This document shows positions 23,006 to 35,160 of a DNA stretch of 64,000 nucleotides, one piece after another. The stretch is from Verpa conica (Eukaryota > Ascomycota > Pezizomycetes > Pezizales > Morchellaceae): assembly GCA_033030425.1 (NCBI GenBank), contig JAUFSD010000013.1:1054001-1118000 (forward strand). The letters run 5' to 3'. The position numbers and the translations under genes are program-made. The first letter of the stretch is position 1. The number at the start of each line of letters is the position of its first letter. The notes under the pieces were generated by a model, which saw nothing but the letters and a program-made list of their open reading frames with translations, made no database searches and was not told the origin of the DNA.

Positions 23006-24589
23006 TCAACCGCATCCAGGCGAGATCCCAACAGGTGATGGTATCCGTGGTGGTGGGGGTACTCCACTAGGGAACATTGAGTATCCAGGGAGCCCAGACC
23101 TGTTTTGCTCTGATTCTGGGGGGGCGACGGAACGTGGCGTAAAAAAAGTCTCTACGTCTGCTTCGTCTGTATTTGCTGCCGTAATTATAGGAGACGAAGG
23201 AGAAGCAGGGTGGGAAACTTGTAAGGGGAGCTTCAAAGATACTGAAGGGCTTGTGTGGGTAGATGCTTGAACGGCGATACAGAGATCAAGTGTGTAGGAG
23301 CGGGACATTAGACAAGTATTAAAGCTTGGGACAAGCTCCTTGCATTTTGGCGTAGTGATGGGAACAAGTACAGTTGCTTTGTACGTTGTCGTGGCGGATA
23401 ATGACTGTTTAATCCATTTGACACCTCCCATACATCGTGAGGATAATAAAAGCGACTCGCCATAAAATCCTAACATCTGGCTTGTAGCACGCGAGCTTGG
23501 TCCCGGGATATAATTAAGTTGCGATGTTGAAAAGAATGTCGAGACCTTGAGCTTTGTAGTCAAACTCCCTAGTTTTGGCGGTTCCAATGATTCATCAGCC
23601 GGAACAAACCAGAGTGATACTGGAACCATAGTCGTCGCTGGACATAAAGAGTCTTTAGACAGTCGTAGGGCTTTTGGCTGCTCAGCTTCAACTGTCAAAC
23701 GGCCTAATTTTCCTTTAAAGAGTCCCTTCCTGATGTCCTTTTCTACGCGTAGTACATACTCGCCTGGATGATCCTCAATATGCACAGGTGGAACATCCTC
23801 AACAATCGGTATGATCCGTACCCTATGGAATGAATCGCCGAGTGTAATGGCTTTGCCATCAGACTCACGACGGCGAACCAGCTTTACTTGGATGTAGTAA
23901 GAAACTCGCGTCATGTCTGGGAAAAGATCATCAACCAGGCAGCCACGGTCCGATACAATGGAGGAATCACCGGCGGATGGCGGGAGCTGTAGGTGCGCTT
24001 CACGGACAGCATCGTTTTTAACTCGATGGGAGCAAGTTGTTGGCAATAGGCGCTCGGGGACCACGAAGGTAAACGGGAAGGTATATTTTTTACCCTTCTC
24101 AGCGACTCTGGGGATCGGGAGCATTGTTTCATCGACGGGTTGGGTAAGTTTGAGGAACTGTAATTTTGTTAGAGATATGAAATGAGATTAGTACCAAAGT
24201 ATTGGCTCACTGTAATTGTGGAAGTGCTTCGGCCCGATGTAGTAGGTGTCGTTCCAAACCTGTCCATCCATGTTCGTTGTTTGCCTATGGATAGAGATCT
24301 ATTAGAATTCTCGCGCCTTTTTAGGTAGCTATGGGGTAATAGAATAGAAGAACGCCTTACCTTCAAAGGTGATTTGGATATCATCGAATCTGGTGTCTGA
24401 AGGCACCTCAATACTCACCTCTCCTTTGATTGTATCTAATGTTGAGAAGGATTTAAGTTCCCCATTATATTGAGTTGACTCTTCCTCGTTAATTCTTATC
24501 GAGATCTGTGGTCTGGCAGCTTGCATTGTGGCCATCATGGAACTCACAACAGAGTTCCTCGTCGCTATTGAAGATGTACTGCTGAACAT
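23006..24589 (-). CDS. Arrestin-like protein
   Basis: Three exons (24589-24361, 24284-24211, 24157-23006; introns of 76 and 53 nt) encode 484 aa. The N-terminal part reads as an arrestin beta-sandwich: PQISIRINEE, GEVSIEVPSDTRFDDIQITFEGK, then TFPFTFVVPERLLPTTC, the core strand pattern of fungal alpha-arrestins (P-F-x-F-x-P-x-L-P). The C-terminal part (FPDMTRVSYYIQVKLVRR, VSLWFVPADESLEPPKLGSLTTKLKV) fits the second arrestin lobe. Family members act as adaptors that bring ubiquitin ligases to plasma-membrane transporters. I see no PPxY motif for WW-domain binding; the tail is Pro-rich instead, so this may belong to a subgroup without direct Rsp5 docking. Exon joins keep phase and rejoin TITFLKLTQPVDETMLPIPRV. 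Confidence 0.85.
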
Positions 24590-27500
24590 CCTGGAAGTAG
24601 AATAAGAAGTGACTCGCTAAATGAATTGCAGGGGGAGATGTTGTGTCTGATTATATATCTGGGATTTGCTTCCTGGCTGCCTACTGCGCCGGCAAACTAC
24701 GTATATTGTGGAATGCTGTGAGAGTTGTTTGCCGCTGCCTAGAAAAGAATGCGCGGGGTATGTAATGCTTGGGTGGTAAGAAGAAGGAAGGCACAGCCGT
24801 CTTGCTAGTTGCTTGTGTAGCCAGCAGTTAAGGAGTGCTTTAGGAGCAACGTGAAGGTAGATCTAGGAATAAAGAAAACCACTGCTCAGATGACCTTACA
24901 ACAACAAGGCCAAGTATTTGGCTGTTGTTCTGGGCGTCTCTTTATGTTATTCTTGATAAGAGGTAGGAGATTTGTTCTTGATACTGTGGATGGGGTTGCC
25001 TGGTAAACAAATATATACCGCCGGTAGGAATATATCGTAGTGGTCAAGTAGATCGGTTTCCCGCGTAATATTGGAAACTTGAATACTAATTGAAGGGAAC
25101 TTAGTAGCGTGCTACTCTGTTATTTGTCCTGTGTCTCTGGGACGTTAGATATGGGATCACTGTGGATTTTATATGAAATTCGTTCTAAAGATCCTCCGGT
25201 GTTCTGATAAACACGACTGAGTCACGCAATACCAGCTTGATTTTCCATTTTTGCTGAATAACTGTAATGGGAGAAACGATTGTCTAAGATTTTCCACATT
25301 ATGTACGTGGAAGCAACAGCTCTAACTGGAGTATAGGCTCGACGTAGACCCATGTTCTTCATGCAGCGGGTGCCTATCCGGTGCTATATTAATTTTGTGG
25401 GGTCTGGATCCACCACGCAAATACTAACGACCAACAGCTACTTTGTACCTCCCGACAATCATATATTTGTCCTAGACCTTTGGAGCTCAATATAGAACTT
25501 TATATTTTAATATATGCGCACAATTTTGAGCTACAAATTTACGCACTGCCAGTATCGAATTCCACTTAGAGCATATACTTGACTATAGACTTTCGGCAAT
25601 AATGAACTCTACTGGTGTACATTCTGCGTTAAATGTTTCCTAGAAAATCTTTCTAGAAGCAGAGAATAGGTAACCTTCGAGAAGGATGAGAGGAAAGAAA
25701 CAAGCTGTATGAGTCAGATCGAGCCCCAGGGTGTTGGGCCCAAAAAGTCAAAAGGGTGTTAAGAATATTATATCTGCTGCTGGATTAGTAGCTTTTTGGT
25801 AGCCTTGCTTTAGCGAGCCGGGATCTTGGCGCCACGCTTCGGCAAGCCGAAATGCACAATGACACCCTCCCTGTGCTGCAGCCGCATACTTCCGCGGGGA
25901 CATCTCAATTACAAATCCACTTTCCACCACCATCTTACTTGTGCAGTCATACTGAAACGGGGTCCAGCGGCTGTTTAGATATTCTTTGGATCTTGAAGAG
26001 CTATATACGCCTTTGGCCCCCACTGGCATCCAACCTAAATGGTACTAAGCTTTCCCCACCTCTCTGGTCCGGGTAAGTCCATCACTGATTATAAATCTAA
26101 AGTCCGATCGAGATTAGGATACGAAGCTGGCGTTTTATATCTCGGTAGTTTATTCTATTTTCGGAAAAATATTGCAGCATGTGGTCGTTTTGAATTCATC
26201 CTGGAATAAATGACCCGCGCTAATCGGAGTTTGTTGTGGGGAGAGATATGGTTGGTACTTACTTTACATGAGTCACCATTCAAAGTCTGTCCCTCTCGAT
26301 ATCAGTGAACTACAATTTTTCGTTATAATAGGAAATATTATCCCTCTCCATACAAGGGGTCATTCATCACTAGAACCGCTATTTTATATTTTTATATCTT
26401 CAAGGTTAATAACACTCAAACTAGGCTGGGGCATCACAAGCCTCTATGTTATCTCGCACGCATTTATAATGATGGAGTATGAATTATATAGGATATATAA
26501 GGTTGAGGCGATGCACTATATGTACTCAGCTCTTATACTTCGCTCTTGAAGTAGAGGAGAATACTTCTATACTGAGCTAAAGCAGTGTTAGCAGCACCCT
26601 AACTTATTGGGTACTTCCGTGCGTACACTCTTTCTAATACCCTAGGTAGGAGCTCGTAGCCAAAAAAAAAAAATCCACCTTAGCTTAATATAGTCTGGCG
26701 TAAAAAATCCCTCGTCGCTTAGTTTCAGATTCCTTAGCACGAAATATTTGGCTTTAGTATCACCAAGGGGTTTTCAATGTACCTAATGTACCAAACCCCC
26801 TCCGACTTTCCTAAAACTGCCTAGAAATTGCGTCCAGCAACAGAGTAACTCAGAAAATTACGGTAAATTCTGGCTAATAGTGTTTTTATATCTGTAGCCT
26901 GTAATATTTATTTCATAAGGAATTATCATACGACTGCAAAATCTTGGCAAGCGCTTGTACGTCCCCCTGTTGTCCCCCACATACTTACTCCGAGTTTACA
27001 ATATAAAATATCCAAATGAAATTCGTGATAGGTATGCTTGACTCAGTTTTATTCTCTGGTTCACGGAGAAGCCCGAGATAAAAAATAGCGTGCGGGGTAG
27101 TTGTATTGTTGTGATAAAATGTATACGAGGGTTGCACTCGATCTACGCGGGCGTATGAAAAATGGTTACGACTCAGCAGACCATCTAGTTTTCCGGGCCA
27201 ACCGCATGGGTTATAATCGCAAATTTATCCAGGAATCAGGCACCAGAAAGGGAGACCTTCAGTCAAGCAGACACTCTTTTACACAAGTCTCCAGCCTTGT
27301 ATGAGTCATGCAATCACAGCGAATAGGTATGTTCCTGAGGTATATAATAAAACTAGGGCCATTGAAGAAAAATATGTTTAGAAAATCTATTTAAAAAACA
27401 AATGAACGGTTGATTTAATGAGTTCTTGAGGTAAAAAATGGTTAGAAACTCCTTTGGACTTAGTACGAGTGATGCTTTATGAATATGACTACATTGTATA

Positions 27501-30500
27501 GATCGCCTACTCGACGCGGTATTACTTGGATTTTAATTAGATCTGTGCGAAGGAGATTGCCTGTTTGTATCGAGCACAGGTGCTGGGCAAGCCACTTAAG
27601 CAGGGTTATCAATTTTACGTTATAGGGTAGTCTCATACCCGGTAGTTTCTTTAACCCTAACTCTCTGTCGGGCAGGCGCAGCCTACAGGCCACGGGGTTT
27701 TATTTTACAAAAGATAACAGAATGAGGTAAAAAGCGTGATAGGTTGGTGGATTGTACCTCTGAAAACGACTGGATATTTTTGGATAATACAGAGAGGAGG
27801 AAGTCGACATAGCGATTTGTTCTAACCGTTTTTCAAGATACGGAGTGAGAGAATATGATACGCAAGTTGTAGTAGTTCTACAACTAACAATTTAGTGAGG
27901 GGAGGGGGACTAGTAGTCGTACTCCGTCTGTATGTGCATCCTCATTAGGATTGTGAGGCCAAAGATACTTAATTAGGCTAAATATGTATGTCTTGAATTT
28001 AGGGTAGAAAATAACTATCAGGTACTTCTATGTTGTCTTTTTCTTATTTAATACTATAGATCTTAGGTCGTGTAGAGAAAGGAAGAAACTACACTGATAG
28101 GTCTTTAGTAGACCAATTTAAACCTAAGGGGTCTCCCCTTTGGAAGGCTAATTGCTGATCTTGAGTATGAAGGAATGTGAGCCCCCCCCACGTACATGTA
28201 TGACTAACGCCTAAAACACACATCGTGTGGCTCCCAAGTTGCCAAAATCATAGGCGCATGAATGGTGAAGCCCATAATTGTATAGGCTTGAAGTTAAATA
28301 TGATCACAGGTGCTGGTGATATCGCTAGGTTTTTGTACAAAATTCAAGTACAAGTTCTATACTTATAGATTGTGGTAAACAAGAGTGGGAGACCGTGAAT
28401 ATAGAGACTCCTATAATTAATTCAGTTTTTAGTTGTAACTTTTAACCTAGGTCTATTTTCTGACACTGAATAGCGTCAGAAACTAGAATTAATGGCGTGA
28501 TGACTAATTAAGAGGAGGAGGTATAATACTAGGCTAATGGGACTTTTCAGACCACAAGAGTGCCCCTTTCCCCTCCATCTTATTGGGTATTTTTTTGTGA
28601 CTAATCAGCGAGGATAAATACACAAGAACTTGATATTTTCTAGCTTCTACTGGGCTTATCTAAAGTTCATAATAGAGACTTAGGGTGAATGTGGGGCGGT
28701 ATGCGAGTTGGTATATTTAGGGTAGGGTATTCTCGAGCCTCCTTAATTACTTGATTACAAAAATCTCCGCAAAATATATCTTATTACATTAATTTAATTG
28801 ATTAGTAAGACATGCTAAAGTTTTGTTTACAGCAATTATATTCCATCCCCACCGTCCATTTCTCTACTACCCCCGGCCCCCATCCATAGATAAGAAAAAC
28901 AGATTAGGTTCTGCAAGAACGGCTGCGATCATGCCTCTCTATTGTTGCGGCATTTTTCACCAGCAGCAAAAAGTGATTGAGGGAGTAATCAACAGGTCAG
29001 ATAGGGCTGCGAGAATGTCAAGGGAGCTTCGCCTTGGGGATCTTCCTGTAGAGTGTATATTTATAGCATCTGTAAAACAACTAGGTAGCTGGGATCAACT
29101 GACTAGTTCTAGTGATCAATATTTTAGACTTCTAGGTTCTGAGCACCATCTAAGGGTGGTACGGAAAGTGTGTAAAGGTTTCGTTAAGCTAATGGAATAG
29201 GGGTCACTATGGGAAAGCATTGATTCTTATTGAATATTATTGCTATTCTCTACTACAACAAAAATATATAAAATGAGCTAAGACTAGTGTGAATAGGGGT
29301 TTGGGAAATTAACATAGCTATATAGGCTAGATTTCCAATAATGGTAGAACTTAAGAAGCTCCAAAGTTTCCGAGTGGAATTCCTAGAATTAAGGCACTAC
29401 TCTATATAAACAGGGGCCAACACAAGGATATAGCCGGTGACTAATTTAGTGTTTAGCAACTAGTTAATGAATAAAATAATCAATGGAGAATTAAAACTCC
29501 TTGATTTACACTTCTCCGCCTATCGACTGTAGTTTGAGGATTGCCGATAGCCTCTTTTAACTCCAAATAAAACGGATGACACTTACTGCCCTCATCCAAT
29601 CTTAAAACCGTGTGTTTTTTAGCCTAAGAAACAAAATTTCTAGCTACATGGCTTACGCCCTGAAGGCCCATACATTAATTATACTTAGCATATACTAAAA
29701 GCAAATAAAGGACTCACCAGAAGGAAACATAGCATACCCCGTAGGCAGTTATCACACCATAGGAGGTTATAAAAGATGGTATAGGTTAATGATTCTTCCA
29801 CGGCATCAAAACATAACCCAGGCGAAACTTTAAATCTGAGCAAATTTAGAATACAATACTTCTGAACTATTACCTAATCTCAGCCCTAAATCATCAGGTG
29901 GAATGCAGAAGGGCCGCAGCCCACCACTGTACAAGCGATATATATGCATTACTAGGCCGCAAGTACTCATGTAATTTTTGAGGGGGATAAAAGACTAGGC
30001 CGAAAGTTACTCTACTTTTGTGCATATAGCAGAGCTAAGATTAAAAATACATCTTGTCTACCAAGTATCCCCCTCAATTCTGTTTTCACTCCTGCTAACA
30101 CTCAAGAAACTCAAAAACATTTCTAGTCCCTTACCTACTACGAGAATAAACCCCGTGCGCTGCAACACAGATTTTATGGTGCTATCGCATTACGGGCACT
30201 GGACTTATTCTCGCAGCAAGTATACGTATAAAATCTCTTTTAAACGGCTAATACGTCAGCACAAATTGCTGTGGGGTAGAGAATGAACGCCACTATATAA
30301 TAATTAAACCATAAGGAAATTAAAAAAGGTATGCATAAGAAAGAGATGCCAGCCAGGCTATGAATAAAGTAAATGCACGGGGAAAACACCACCACTTCCA
30401 GTAACGCCGAGGAACGGGGAAAAAAGATATAAGGCTAGAAATGAAGAGAAAAATCGAATGAAACCGGTGAATATCCCCCACTCCCACCTGGAATTTCAAA

Positions 30501-30718
30501 CTCGAAAACATTTTAAGAAATACACAACTCCATAAAGAAAGGGAATAAAAAAAGATAAGATATAAAAAAAGGATATAAAAAACCTAGATCCTGCTATGCT
30601 AGTCTCGTATTCATCAGCTGAAAATGCAAATAAATAAATAAATAAATAAAAACAGAAACACCAAGATCCAGGGTCTCGCGACTCCCATATCCAAAAGCAC
30701 AAACTAAACCCATCCCAT
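24590..30718. other. Largest gene-free block (about 6.1 kb), AT-rich
   Basis: The 5' part is the likely promoter of the arrestin-like gene. The rest is TA-rich and decayed, with islands of higher GC (25750-26060, 27100-27300, 28190-28260) carrying short frames of 60-125 aa that I do not recognise. The longest, 28823-29200 plus, has an internal ATG at 28930 and could encode about 90 aa, but nothing supports it. A TACATGTA site lies at 28193 and an (AAAT)n run at about 30628-30650. The last 400 bases are the likely 3' untranslated region of the SUMO ligase gene. Confidence 0.5.
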
Positions 30719-33700
30719 CTAATCATCATCATCATCGAGGCAGATAACCTCAACCTCTTTCTTCAAGTTACTACTACTAACCCCGGTATTATTTGTAGAC
30801 TCCTCGTTTTTCTCATTGCTGGTGTTCTCCTTTTCACTTTTCACTTCCCAGCTCCCATCCTTCTTGACAAGTATATGTCTTGGATCATCAGTTTCCATAT
30901 CACTTTGTTTCAAACTTTTCAAGACATCAACCAGGAATCCGTCGATCACCAATTCCCCCGGCCGTGCATCCCCGCGGCAAATAGGACACCTCCAGGCATC
31001 GGAGTTCGGTGGCTCCCATTCTTTGCGTCGCGGGCGGCTGTCTAAGAAATTCTTAAAATCAAAGCATTCAATGTGCTGGCAGGACCGTCCTCGAACCGGG
31101 TTGTTCATGAGCGTGAAAGACAACGGACATGTAACAGCCAGGGAGAGCTGATCACTGTCGACAACCATGAGATCATCACCATCGGCACTTTGGGTAACCA
31201 GGCGCCTCGTAATGAGGGTTTTCGCATCGGAGAGAGGTATCGTATGAAGAGAGTCAGTGATATCATCCTCATGCCTACATTCATGGACCTCTACTGCCAT
31301 GGCATACATAACGCTCTTATCGGCCGTTTGCCTAGGACGTAGGACTGCGATTTTTATTTCGTTATCTCCTGCCTTAATTGCACTTGTAATATCCGCTGGT
31401 AAGTCTTTCCCCCAAGCAGGTTTCCTCCGTAACTCGACACGGTGCCCGTTGACCTCGATAAAGGTATTGCTTGGCCAATCTGTCTCTTGGGATACCCATT
31501 CTTTATTTGGGATTAGAGGATCAACGCCTTTTGCCAATTTAATCGATCGTAGCCGGTATATGAGCGATCCTGGTATAACCATGGGTCTAGTCAATCCATC
31601 ACCTGGTTTGCTCCCCAGTCTCATTTTCGAAAGCCTTCTTTCAGTATCCTCACTAATATTGAATGCGATCTTCTGGCAAGGTTTTTTGAAATCAATCACT
31701 ACCCCTGGGAAAGCAAAGCTACTTATACTGATATATAGCTTAGACCTTGGGGGTGGCTTTCCCCCTACTCGAGGAGGTTCGGCAAATCTCGGGCTTAGGA
31801 GATGTGATTGAAGCGCATTCTGAGGAAGCCCTGCGTAAGACTGCCGTACCGGCATTGGCATTGGGATAACACCAGGCGGAATAGGCAGCGCGCTCATTCC
31901 TATAGTTGAAGACATGGTTTCACCTTGGGATGGGATCACTCTTTGCTGCTGTACAGGCTGAGTAGCTTGATTTGGATGAGGGGGTGGTGGGTAACCCTGC
32001 ATTGGCGCATCGTTCACTTGGTGTGTCCAGCCTTGTTGTTGTCCAGTCTGTGCGTGCAAAGAATTCAATATGGCATCTGAAACCATCGGATGGGCTTGGG
32101 TATAACTTTGCCGCCGAACTGGTGGGTGAAGGGGCTGTTGTGGTGGAGGAAATGGTTGCTGGGCAGGTGTTGAGGCCACACGCCGTCCAGTATTGGCTTG
32201 TTGAATCTGCCCATGTCTCTGTAATTGGACTTGTGAATTTCGCCGACTCGGAACTTCTGGAGATGGCAGTCCTGACTGGCTATACTGTTGCATGTTCGGG
32301 CTTTGCGGCACGCGGTTGACAAGCCCATTCGGTGCTTGATGTATTACCGGAGAGCCTAAATACTGAGGACTAGGCATCGTGAGCCAACTCGGTGTCGGCA
32401 TTGGAGAATTGTTGGCAGATCCAGGTTGACGGCCTTGGTTTCTTGCTAGTTGTTGAGCTCTTTGCGTATCAATACTTAAAGCCACCGGAACACCATTGCC
32501 CCTAAGACTATTTGAATTAGACAATCTTTGTCCTTGGGATGTAGTCCGTTGTAGAACAGGACGTTGTAGCTGTGGCGACTCAGTTCTAGCAGTATTAACC
32601 ATTTGCAGGTATTCCCGATTGGTTTGATCAGACTGCATAGCACCACCGGTAGTAGGTGTTGGTGGGGTATTCTGAGCAGTATGGTAAGTTGGTGTGGAAG
32701 GGAGTTGCGCCAGGGCTTGGTGATTCATTGCCATCTGCCGATATTGTAATTGCTGGTAATTAGCTAGTTGAGTTTGAAAGTTTTGGCCCTGGACTGGGAT
32801 ACCCTGTGGAGGAAGATTCTGCGGGATATTCTGAGGCTGCTGTCTGGCTGCTGCTGCTTGCTGCTGCAGCTGTTGCTGTAGTTGTTGTTGGCGCTGTTGT
32901 ATATGTAGCTGCTGTTGAATATGCTGATCTTGTAGAAGTTGCCTGAGCTCCGTTTGTTGCTCTAGTGTCCCCGAACGGGCGGCTTCAAGCAGCCTAGTCA
33001 CATGGTGTTGTAGATAGCGGACAAGTATATGGCGAAAGATTGGGGATTTGATGCACCATTCCCGCTCGATCTCTTCGCTAGCTGGAACTCTCCCGGCGTT
33101 AAAGTAAAATTCCTTCATTCTTGCTATGATCTGATGGTGTTAGCTGACTAATCAATGTCAGGGACCGAGGAATCGCTAGATTGGGGCTAGTAATACAAAC
33201 CTTATATCCCTCACTCAGAAAGGCCCTAACTTCCTCCAGAAGCGCCGGAAAGAAATGCATACTTTGTTTCGCTTCAGAGATTGGCACCGGAAACGCCGCG
33301 AGATACGTTAAATTTCTCCCACAAAGTCTTTGATTATCATGCAGAATGTCTGGTAGTACTTGGAACCCTGGTAGTAAGGCTGATATATTTGTTTCTTTAT
33401 ATAGAGTCTCTTCGGCAGTCGACATCAGAGCGTATATTTGGTTTAGGACGGTAAAGAACCAATCTTCTTTGGTTATCGCTTCACGGAGTATTCTGAATCG
33501 GAAACATTCTACCGAATTGAATTGCCGTAAACCAGTTCCAGCCTCTGTATGTATGTACTGGTCGAACCGGGGAAGATGAGTCGTCAGTTTCGTTAAAGAT
33601 GCCTGGACTGGATGTTGTTGTTGCGATATAGGCACAGGTTGAGGTCGTTGTGGCTGTTGTTGCTGTAGCTGCCGAGACTGGTTCGGGGAAGCCATGCCCT

Positions 33701-35160
33701 GGTTCTGAAAGTGTGGTGCTACCTCTGGAGAAACCCATGGATTTTGATCGGACGGCACACTTGGTAAAGCGATACTCGGAGATCGGTACGGAGAAGACGT
33801 ATTCACTAGCATCGGTGATTGATTTAAAGGGGATGAATTTGCGGGCGGAAGCGATGTCGGATAGTGCAGTGGCAAGGGAGCTCCCCCGCCGGATGTTGGT
33901 GGAGATTGTAGCTGTGACTCCAGGCGTGTATGATTGCCCGCTGTGGCAGGTGTATTGGAAGTAACTGCTGGAGTCTCGTTTTGTGGTATAGGGGGGGACT
34001 GGACATTTTGCTGGTTGAAAATAGGTGAAGTCTGCCGGCTATCTATGGTGGCAGGACTCTGTACATGGATATTTATGCCAGTCCCTGAACCCTGTTCGCA
34101 TGACTGGAGAGTTTGTACCGGCGGGGAGACTACAATATCATCAGATACTGGTAACAGTGGTGTTTGCTTTCGTCGTTTGGCACTTTCAGCATGATCGTCT
34201 GGAGTTTCTAGTTGCCTCTTTGCCGATGCTCGGATTAACCTAGGAGTTTCTAGATTACTCCTCATTGTCACCGGTTCCATATCCCTCTCACCCATATTAC
34301 CGGACGAAAGCTCTGCCTGGCCACCTCGGGTATCAACAGCCACTATACTGTGTTCATCTTGCCCATTCCCGTACCTTTGATCCTGCTCGTTGTCATCCGC
34401 CCCACCGGTTGGCGAGCCGATTGGTGTGTCTTGAGCCGCGGTCGGTGTTGCCACCACCTCCTCTTCATCCCGTCTGTCCGTAGCCGAAGGAGTATCACTA
34501 GGCGCTGGTGAGGGTAAAACTGGCTCCATATTCCCACTAGGTAACCGTATCCGTTTAGGTGGTAGTCCGGTACCTCGCAAGTCTGGAGATAATGAGCTAG
34601 GAGCTGTACTTGGAGGTGACTTTCCTGGTCCAACGGTAGCGAGCAGTGGAGGTTCTCGGTCGTCAACGGTTATGGTGCTAGTGTTTCGTGCTCCGCTTGA
34701 GGATTGTGAAGGTCTTTTGTTAAGTGGTGTGGTTTTCCTCTTAATGGGGTTTATCTGTGATCGAATTGTAGTTTGGACGGCCACCCCGCCAGGTGTCGGA
34801 ACAGCATTTTGATTCCACATCCACGATCTTTGCTTGCCACCGACGAATGCATTGAGCGTGTTGTTGACCTTGCTCATCTCAAGACTGGACATACGTGGTT
34901 GAGGCGAAACGTCAGTACCGGTAGCTAGCGTCAAGCGCGTCAAATGCAGAGGAATAGTAGAGGGCTGCGGAAAGTGTATGGAAATACAGGAGAGTCAGCA
35001 CTCACGTCGCAAATGCTGTTGCATCTTTATCGACTGCGTCTTTCTTGGTCTTTTTGCCAGGGCCTCTTCCACTTTGACCACCCCCGCCCCCTCCTGCTGT
35101 AGCTCCACCCCCAATGTTGTCATTGCTGGTAGATTCGATGCCCGTTCCATTCGCGATCAT
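30719..35160 (-). CDS. PIAS/Siz-type SUMO E3 ligase with SP-RING
   Basis: Three exons (35160-35006, 34884-33201, 33130-30719) give 1416 aa, long for the family because of a Gln/Pro/Ser-rich middle. Intron 1 has a TACTGAC branch site; intron 2 uses acceptor CATCAG to keep phase. A PINIT domain lies at about residues 1075-1235 (VVIDFKKPCQKIAFNI onward). The MIZ/SP-RING at about 1282-1345 shows PVRGRSCQHIECFDFKNFL and WRCPICRGDARPGELVIDG, the Cys/His set that binds one zinc and recruits Ubc9. The C-terminus VEVICLDDDDD is a SUMO-interacting motif. No SAP domain is visible at the N-terminus, as in other filamentous fungi. The start is the ATG at 35160; an upstream in-frame GTG is not used. It would attach SUMO to nuclear proteins. 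Polyglutamine lies around 32840-32960. Confidence 0.92.

Noticed and set aside
28823..29200. 125-aa plus-strand frame in the largest gene-free block
   Set aside because: The listed start is TTG, the first ATG leaves about 90 aa, and nothing in it is recognisable; it sits in decayed sequence.
34885..35005. Acceptor CGCAG near 34972 for intron 1 of the SUMO ligase
   Set aside because: It would leave a 41-nt intron and the wrong phase; CCAG at 34885 with a TACTGAC branch restores the frame into SKVNNTLNAFVGGKQRSWM.
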